Below are positions 59,559-64,000 of a DNA stretch of 64,000 nt, one piece after another. Made by a program: the position numbers and the translations under genes. Where the stretch lies: NCBI GenBank assembly GCA_963803425.1, contig CAWDMA010000001.1, positions 1,364,001 through 1,428,000 on the forward strand, given 5' to 3'. The notes beneath the pieces are model-generated. The model worked only from the letters and a program-made list of their open reading frames with translations. It was not told where the DNA came from and did no database searches. Source of the stretch: DASPWW01 sp963803425 (GTDB taxonomy: Bacteria > Actinomycetota > Thermoleophilia > Solirubrobacterales > 70-9). The first letter of the stretch is position 1. Each line of letters opens with the position of its first letter.

Positions 59559-59708
59559 TGGACCCGCGGTCCACTCTGGCAATCCGGCGAATTACGGACG
59601 CCGCAGCCGCCTAGCGCGGCTCGCGGTTGGCGCACGGCGCCTTTCACGGCGCGGCGGGGGAGAGCACGCTCTCCGCTCCGGTCCCAGGATGGATGCGAAA
59701 GGAGCTCC
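59558..59708 (+). promoter_or_regulatory. Possible leader region of cimA
   Basis: 151 bp between ilvE and cimA. An 18-codon frame (59558-59614) begins on the ilvE stop (TGATG) and contains one Leu, two Ile and two Thr codons. TGGACC/GGTCCA (59559-59573) forms a hairpin at its start. CCTTTC (59640-59645) can pair with GAAAGG (59697-59702) of the cimA ribosome site, echoing the leuA design. GGAGAGC/GCTCTCC forms another stem near 59669-59684. Much weaker evidence than for leuA. Confidence 0.35.
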
Positions 59709-61328
59709 ATGACACGCGTACAGCTCTACGACACGACCTTGCGGGACGGCATGGGCGGCCACGGCATGTCGCTGTCGGCCGCCGAGAAGGTGCGGATCGT
59801 GCATGCCCTCGACCGCCTCGGCGTGCAGTTCATCGAGGCGGGGTTCCCCTCCTCGAACCCGAAGGAGGCGGAGCTGTTCGAGATCCTCTCGGCGGAGCGG
59901 CTTCAGCAGGCCCAGGTGAGCGCGTTCGGGATGACGCGTCGCCGGGACCTGGCCGCCGAGGACGACCCTGCACTGGGGGTGCTGGCGTCCAGCTTCGCAC
60001 CGGTGTGCTGCCTGGTCGGAAAGACCTGGGCGCTCCACCTCGACAAGGTGACCAGGGCGACGCCCGAGGAGAACCTCGCGATGATCGCCGACTCGGTCGG
60101 GTTCCTCGTCCGCGAGGGCAAGCGCGTCGTGTACGACGCGGAGCACTTCTTCGACGGGTGGCGCGAGGACCCGGCATACGCGATCGAGTGCCTGCAGGCG
60201 GCGGCGAGCGGCGGGGCCGAGAACCTCACGCTTTGCGACACGAACGGCTCCAGCCTCCCGGACCAGGTCGCGGAGGCGACAGCGGCCGTCGTTGCGGCGG
60301 TCAGCCCCGCGGTCGGGATCCATACCCACAACGATGCCGAGTGCGCGGTGGCGAGCTCGCTGGCCGCGGTCGGCGCCGGCGCCACGCTCGTCCAGGGGAC
60401 CGCGAACGGGTACGGCGAGCGGTGCGGCAACGCCAACCTGTTCTCGGTGATGCCGGCGCTGCAGCTGAAGCTCGGGGTCGAGAGCGTGCGGCCCGAGCAG
60501 CTGGAGCGGCTCACGGAGACCGCCCACCTGATCGACGAGATCTGCAACCTGAGCCCGGATCCCGACCAGGCCTACGTGGGGCGGAACGCCTTCGCGCACA
60601 AGGCCGGGATGCATGCAGCCGGGGTGCAGGCCGACGCGCGCACCTTCGAGCACATCGATCCGGCCGAGGTCGGAAACGACCGCGACGTGCTGATCTCGGA
60701 GCTCTCCGGCCGCGGCTCGGTGGTCACCTACGCCGAGCGGGCCGGGATCGAGCTCGACGCGCAGGGGGCGCAGCGCGCCGTGGAGGAGCTGAAGCGGCGC
60801 GAGCATCGCGGCTACCAGTACGAGGCCGCGGACGCCTCGTTCGAGCTGCTCCTGCGGCGCGAGGCCGGCGTGTACGAGCCGCTGTTCAGGCTGGAGGGGT
60901 TCCGGGTGATCACCGAGAAGCGCGCGGACGGTCGGGTCGAGACCGAGGCGACGGTGAAGTTCTGGATCGACGGGAACCGGTATCTGCGCACCGCGGAGGG
61001 CAACGGCCCGGTGAACGCGCTCGACGAGGCGCTCCGCGACGCGATCACCGAGCTCCACCCGCACCTCGCCGACATCGAGCTGACCAACTACAAGGTGCGG
61101 ATCATGGACGAGAACCACGGCACCGGCGCCGTCACCCGCGTCCTGCTGGACTCCTCCGACGGGAGCCGGCAGTGGGGCTCGATCGGGGTCTCGGAGAACA
61201 TCATCGAGGCCTCGTGGGAAGCGCTCGTCGACTCCCTCGAATACGCGTTCCAGCCCAGAACAAATCCGCCTGAATCCTCCGCTTCGCGTCCGGTTCAGGC
61301 GGGTGCGAGGCGGGACGAGGTTGACTGA
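59709..61328 (+). CDS. cimA: Citramalate synthase / alpha-isopropylmalate synthase family protein
   Basis: Probable (R)-citramalate synthase, making 2-oxobutyrate for isoleucine from pyruvate and acetyl-CoA. 539 residues. YDTTLRDG near the start, but followed by MGGHGMS instead of the usual E/T/A-Q; metal ligands in VGIHTHNDAECAVASS; GRNAFAHKAGMHAAGV; LeuA-type C-terminal domain (about 400-515). The second isopropylmalate-synthase-like gene near leuA, of CimA-type length, supports citramalate. The last 20 residues come from stem-loop repeat copy 7. ATG 59709 after GAAAGGAGC. Confidence 0.88.
   Translation: MTRVQLYDTTLRDGMGGHGMSLSAAEKVRIVHALDRLGVQFIEAGFPSSNPKEAELFEILSAERLQQAQVSAFGMTRRRDLAAEDDPALGVLASSFAPVCCLVGKTWALHLDKVTRATPEENLAMIADSVGFLVREGKRVVYDAEHFFDGWREDPAYAIECLQAAASGGAENLTLCDTNGSSLPDQVAEATAAVVAAVSPAVGIHTHNDAECAVASSLAAVGAGATLVQGTANGYGERCGNANLFSVMPALQLKLGVESVRPEQLERLTETAHLIDEICNLSPDPDQAYVGRNAFAHKAGMHAAGVQADARTFEHIDPAEVGNDRDVLISELSGRGSVVTYAERAGIELDAQGAQRAVEELKRREHRGYQYEAADASFELLLRREAGVYEPLFRLEGFRVITEKRADGRVETEATVKFWIDGNRYLRTAEGNGPVNALDEALRDAITELHPHLADIELTNYKVRIMDENHGTGAVTRVLLDSSDGSRQWGSIGVSENIIEASWEALVDSLEYAFQPRTNPPESSASRPVQAGARRDEVD
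61266..61302 (+). repeat. Dispersed stem-loop repeat, copy 7 (end of cimA)
   Basis: Core TCCTCCGCTTCGCGTCC (61275-61291); arms CCGCCTGAA (61266-61274) and TTCAGGCGG (61294-61302) pair perfectly and differ from copy 5 by a compensating A/T swap. It encodes ESSASRPVQAG at the C-terminus of cimA. Confidence 0.8.
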
Positions 61329-62445
61329 ACCTTCGGCGATTCCGCTCGCGCGCCCCGAGATCGGGCCCCGAGAGGAGGAGCTCGTGCTCGAGGTGCTGCG
61401 GTCGGGACGGCTGTCGCTGGGTCCGATGCTGGACCGGTTCGAGCAGGAGCTCGCCCGGTGGCTCGGAGTCGACGACGCCGTCGCCGTCTCCAGCGGGACG
61501 GCGGCGCTTCACCTCGGCGTCCGGGACCTCGGCTGGGGACCGGGCGACGAGGTCGTCACCTCGCCGCTCAGCTTCGTCGCCTCGTCGAACTGCCTCCTGT
61601 ACGAGGGGGCGATGCCGGTGTTCTGCGACGTCGACCCCGACACCCTCAACATCGATCCGGCGGCGGCGCGGGCGGCGGTCACCGATCGAACGGCCGGCGC
61701 CCTCCCGGTCGACCTGTTCGGGTACCCGGCCGACCTCGAAGGTCTGGCCGCGCTCGGGCTGCCGATGCTCGAGGACGGCTGTCAGGCGCTCGGCGCGGTG
61801 GACTCCGACGGGATCACCGTCGGCGCGCGCGGGATCGCCTGCGCGTTCGCGTTCTACGCCAACAAGCAGCTGACGACGGGGGAGGGGGGAGTTCTGGTGC
61901 CGCCCGACGCCGAAGCGGCGGTGCGGGCGAGAAGCGAGCGAAACCAGGGCCGGGCGCCCGACATGAGCAGGCTCACCCACGACCGGCTCGGCTTCAACTA
62001 CAGGCTGACCGACGTGGCAGCGGCGATCGGCGTCGGCCAGATCGAGCGCGCCGACGAGATCCTCGGCCGCCGCGGACGCGTCGCCGAGATGTACCGGGAG
62101 CGGCTCGCCGGGATCGAGGAGCTGGTGCTCCCGTGCGAAGACCGGGGCGCCGCCCGGCGAAGCTGGTTCGTGTACGTGGTCCAGCTCCCCGGCGGGACCG
62201 ACCGCGACGCGGTGATCGCGGAGCTCGGCGAGCGCGGGATCGCGACGAAGCCGTACCTGCCGTGCATTCACACGCTCCCGTTCTACCGGGAGCGATTCGG
62301 CTACCGCGGAGGCGAGTTCCCGGTCGCGGAGCGGTTTGCGGAGCGGGCGCTGGGGCTGCCGTTCTTCACCTCGATGGAGGAGGCCCAGGTCGACCGCGTG
62401 GTCGGCTCGCTCGCGGCCGCGCTGGGCCAGGCGGCGGTGCGCTAG
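61321..62445 (+). CDS. DegT/DnrJ/EryC1/StrS family aminotransferase
   Basis: 374 residues, PLP-dependent sugar aminotransferase family. SGTAALHLGVRDLGWGPGDEV, DLFGYPADLE, LEDGCQALGA, and the PLP Lys in FAFYANKQLTTGEGG; C-terminal PYLPCIHTLPFYRERFGYRGGEFPVAE (key residues PCIH, FPVAE). Usually it transaminates 3- or 4-keto sugars for surface polysaccharide, but no sugar gene is adjacent except the next epimerase-like gene. TTG 61321 overlaps the cimA stop; GTG 61303 is an alternative. Confidence 0.88.
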   Translation: MTEPSAIPLARPEIGPREEELVLEVLRSGRLSLGPMLDRFEQELARWLGVDDAVAVSSGTAALHLGVRDLGWGPGDEVVTSPLSFVASSNCLLYEGAMPVFCDVDPDTLNIDPAAARAAVTDRTAGALPVDLFGYPADLEGLAALGLPMLEDGCQALGAVDSDGITVGARGIACAFAFYANKQLTTGEGGVLVPPDAEAAVRARSERNQGRAPDMSRLTHDRLGFNYRLTDVAAAIGVGQIERADEILGRRGRVAEMYRERLAGIEELVLPCEDRGAARRSWFVYVVQLPGGTDRDAVIAELGERGIATKPYLPCIHTLPFYRERFGYRGGEFPVAERFAERALGLPFFTSMEEAQVDRVVGSLAAALGQAAVR

Positions 62446-62449
62446 TCGG

Positions 62450-63427
62450 TCATACCCGGCCGCTGTCGGCCATCCACCGGACCAGCTCGGGGACGCCCTC
62501 CCGCCACGGCCGCGGCTCGAACCCGAGCTGCTCGCGCGCCTTGGAGCAGTCCGCATGCGCCTCCCACATCAGGAACGCGAGTTGGCCGCGGGCGATCACC
62601 GGAGGTCGCCGGATCACGCGCGACACTCCCTCGCTCGCGATCGCGAGCGTCTTCGCCACCGAAGCGGGGAGCGTTGCGGGAACTCGGCCGCGACCCGCGG
62701 CGTCGACGGCGGCTTGCGCCAGCTCGCGACCGGTCGCGAACCCGTCGGCGAGGATGTAGCGCTCGCCCGGGGTGCCGCGGTCGAACGCCGCCAGGTGGCC
62801 CTGGGCGAGGTCGTCGACGTACACGAGCGTCAGCCCGCCCGGCGGGATCGCCGGAAGCCGGCCCCGGATCGCGTCGCGCGCCACCCCGTCGACCCCGGTC
62901 GGCTGCCACGGCCCCGGGCCGTACACCGCGGAGGGGTTAACCAGCACCACCTCGATCCCGTGCCGCGCCTCTCCGAGGACGAGCTCCTCGGCGCGCTGCT
63001 TGGAGCGCTCGTACGCGGTCGGCTTCGGGTAGTCGGCGACCCGCTCCTCGGTCACGGTCTCGCCGCGCGGGGCGTCGAACACGTCAAAGGTCGAGGTATG
63101 GACCGCGCGCTGCACGCCTGCCTGCCGAGCCGCGGCGATCACGTTCAGGGCGCCGACCGAGTTCACCTGCTCGAACGTCGCCGCGCGCGGCAGCCACTGC
63201 TCGAACAGGCCCATGCAGTTGAACACGCCGTCAGCGCCGGCTGCGGCATCGCGGATCGAGCCGGGGTCGGTGACGTCACCGGGGGCGAGCCTGACCGCAT
63301 CGGGGAGCAGCTCGCGAGCCTTCGCAGTATCGCGGACAAGCGCCACGACCTCGTCGCCCCGGTCCTCCAGCGCCCGGGCGACCGCGTTGCCGATCTTCCC
63401 CGTTGCCCCCGTGACGAGCGCCTTCAC
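62450..63427 (-). CDS. NAD-dependent epimerase/dehydratase (extended SDR)
   Basis: 325 residues. ALVTGATGKIGNAVARAL is the Rossmann motif (GxxGxxG), DGVFNCMG, HTSTFDVFDAP supplies the catalytic Ser/Thr, YERSK is the catalytic Tyr-x3-Lys, and NPSAVYGPG follows. Best fit is the dihydroflavonol-reductase/cinnamoyl-CoA reductase-like group; substrate unknown. It converges on the DegT gene and is divergent from argH. ATG start at 63425-63427. Confidence 0.88.
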   Translation of the reverse strand: MKALVTGATGKIGNAVARALEDRGDEVVALVRDTAKARELLPDAVRLAPGDVTDPGSIRDAAAGADGVFNCMGLFEQWLPRAATFEQVNSVGALNVIAAARQAGVQRAVHTSTFDVFDAPRGETVTEERVADYPKPTAYERSKQRAEELVLGEARHGIEVVLVNPSAVYGPGPWQPTGVDGVARDAIRGRLPAIPPGGLTLVYVDDLAQGHLAAFDRGTPGERYILADGFATGRELAQAAVDAAGRGRVPATLPASVAKTLAIASEGVSRVIRRPPVIARGQLAFLMWEAHADCSKAREQLGFEPRPWREGVPELVRWMADSGRV

Positions 63428-63489
63428 GGGGCCAGCCTATCTCGCGCCTCGGGATCGGGCGCTGATCCCGGGCCTAAACTCACCGGGCG

Positions 63490-64000
63490 ATGAGCCGGTT
63501 CCGGGACCCGCCCGACCCGCTGTTCCAGCGCTTCAACGCGTCGGTCGAGTACGACCGGCGGCTGGCGCCGCACGACCTTGCCGGGTCGAGGGCACACGCC
63601 CGGGCGCTGGTCGCCGTCGGCGTTCTGGACGAAGCGGAGCTGGCCAGGATCCACACCGGCCTCGACGAGGTCGGCCGCGAGCTCGCCGAGGGCAGGTTCG
63701 CGTTCGAGCCTGGGGACGAGGACATACACATGGCGATCGAGCGCCGCCTCATCGAGATCGTCGGTCCGCTCGGCGGGAAGCTGCACACCGGCCGGTCGCG
63801 CAACGACCAGGTCGCCACCGACACCGCGCTGTACGTGCGGGAGCGGTCCGAGGTGGCGATCGGGCTGGTCCGCGAGCTGATCGCGGTGCTGGTCGAGCTC
63901 GCCGAGGCGCACGCCGGCTGGGCGATGCCCGGGTACACCCACCTGCAACGCGCCCAGCCCGTCTATCTCGGCCACCACCTGCTCGCGCACGTGTGGATGC
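63490..64000 (+). CDS. argH: Argininosuccinate lyase, N-terminal part (3' end outside window)
   Basis: Last step of arginine synthesis. 170 residues visible before the window ends. Features: DPLFQRFNASVEYDRRLAPHDLAGSRAHARAL, EDIHMAIERRL, KLHTGRSRNDQVATD (the conserved substrate loop), and PGYTHLQRAQPVYLGHHLLA; shown by key residues only. The usual LWGGRF start is here MSRFRDP, a shortened N-terminus. ATG 63490, with a TAAACT 9 nt upstream. It is divergent from the epimerase. Confidence 0.93.
   Translation, partial: MSRFRDPPDPLFQRFNASVEYDRRLAPHDLAGSRAHARALVAVGVLDEAELARIHTGLDEVGRELAEGRFAFEPGDEDIHMAIERRLIEIVGPLGGKLHTGRSRNDQVATDTALYVRERSEVAIGLVRELIAVLVELAEAHAGWAMPGYTHLQRAQPVYLGHHLLAHVWM

Noticed and set aside
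1..64000. tRNA genes, rRNA, insertion sequences, phage genes and CRISPR arrays
   Set aside because: None recognised: no T-loop-type tRNA signature outside coding genes, no transposase or integrase motif, and no regularly spaced direct repeats.

Overview
The window is very GC-rich DNA from a bacterial chromosome with tightly packed genes and many GTG or TTG starts. Several traits fit a high-GC actinobacterium, most likely of the Thermoleophilia/Solirubrobacterales type: a menaquinone (men) pathway, GatCAB amidotransferase genes with no GlnRS in view, secreted proteins with lysine-rich N-termini, and apparent leaderless promoters (TANNNT 6-9 nt before a start codon). This placement is inference from gene content; no rRNA or tRNA gene was seen. 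No insertion sequence, prophage or CRISPR array was recognised.

Layout. 1-5.7 kb: the 3' part of dnaE, a Cys-rich protein, a histidine phosphatase whose start is unresolved, endonuclease IV and gltX. 5.8-8.1 kb: three regulators (HDOD-LuxR fusion, NarL-type response regulator, Rrf2). 8.1-15.7 kb: PhoD-like phosphatase, cysK, cysE, pcrA, folD and two small membrane proteins. 15.6-17.9 kb: GMC oxidoreductase and a four-helix membrane protein. 17.9-21.1 kb: gatC, gatA and a multiply frameshifted gatB. 21.2-25.7 kb: OsmC, a zinc-ribbon membrane protein, a fused ilvB-ilvN and menF. 25.8-31.6 kb: a secreted/copper block (beta-helix protein, cupredoxin, two-domain multicopper oxidase, cupredoxin, large repeat protein). 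31.6-38.6 kb: menB-menA-menC-menD plus an enoyl-CoA hydratase on the minus strand, divergent from menE. 38.6-43.2 kb: ilvC and a group of small membrane proteins. 43.3-49.1 kb: class V aminotransferase and serA, quinone oxidoreductase, a membrane protein and an AI-2E family permease. 49.2-61.3 kb: a branched-chain amino acid block (leuA with a leader peptide, SDR, a frameshifted NHL protein, XRE-cupin regulator, leuC, leuD, two methyltransferases, leuB, ilvE, cimA). 61.3-64 kb: DegT-type aminotransferase, an epimerase and the 5' part of argH.

How the genes work together. leuA, leuC, leuD, leuB, ilvE, cimA, ilvBN and ilvC give nearly all of leucine/isoleucine/valine synthesis (ilvD is not in the window). 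The six men genes cover most of menaquinone synthesis from chorismate to demethylmenaquinone. cysE-cysK and serA-aminotransferase make serine and cysteine.

Most interesting signals. (1) A dispersed 37-38 bp stem-loop repeat, seven copies, with a conserved 17-bp core and 9-bp arms that differ between copies but usually stay complementary; copies lie between genes, next to ribosome binding sites, and in frame inside genes. (2) A 19-codon leader peptide before leuA with five consecutive Leu codons, whose RNA is perfectly complementary over 10 nt to the leuA Shine-Dalgarno region. (3) Two tandem trans-aconitate-methyltransferase-like genes locked between leuD and leuB. (4) An XRE-cupin regulator with a palindromic operator over its own start, coupled to leuC. 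(5) Several frame disruptions (gatB four times, NHL protein, probably two more), which may be assembly errors or real decay.
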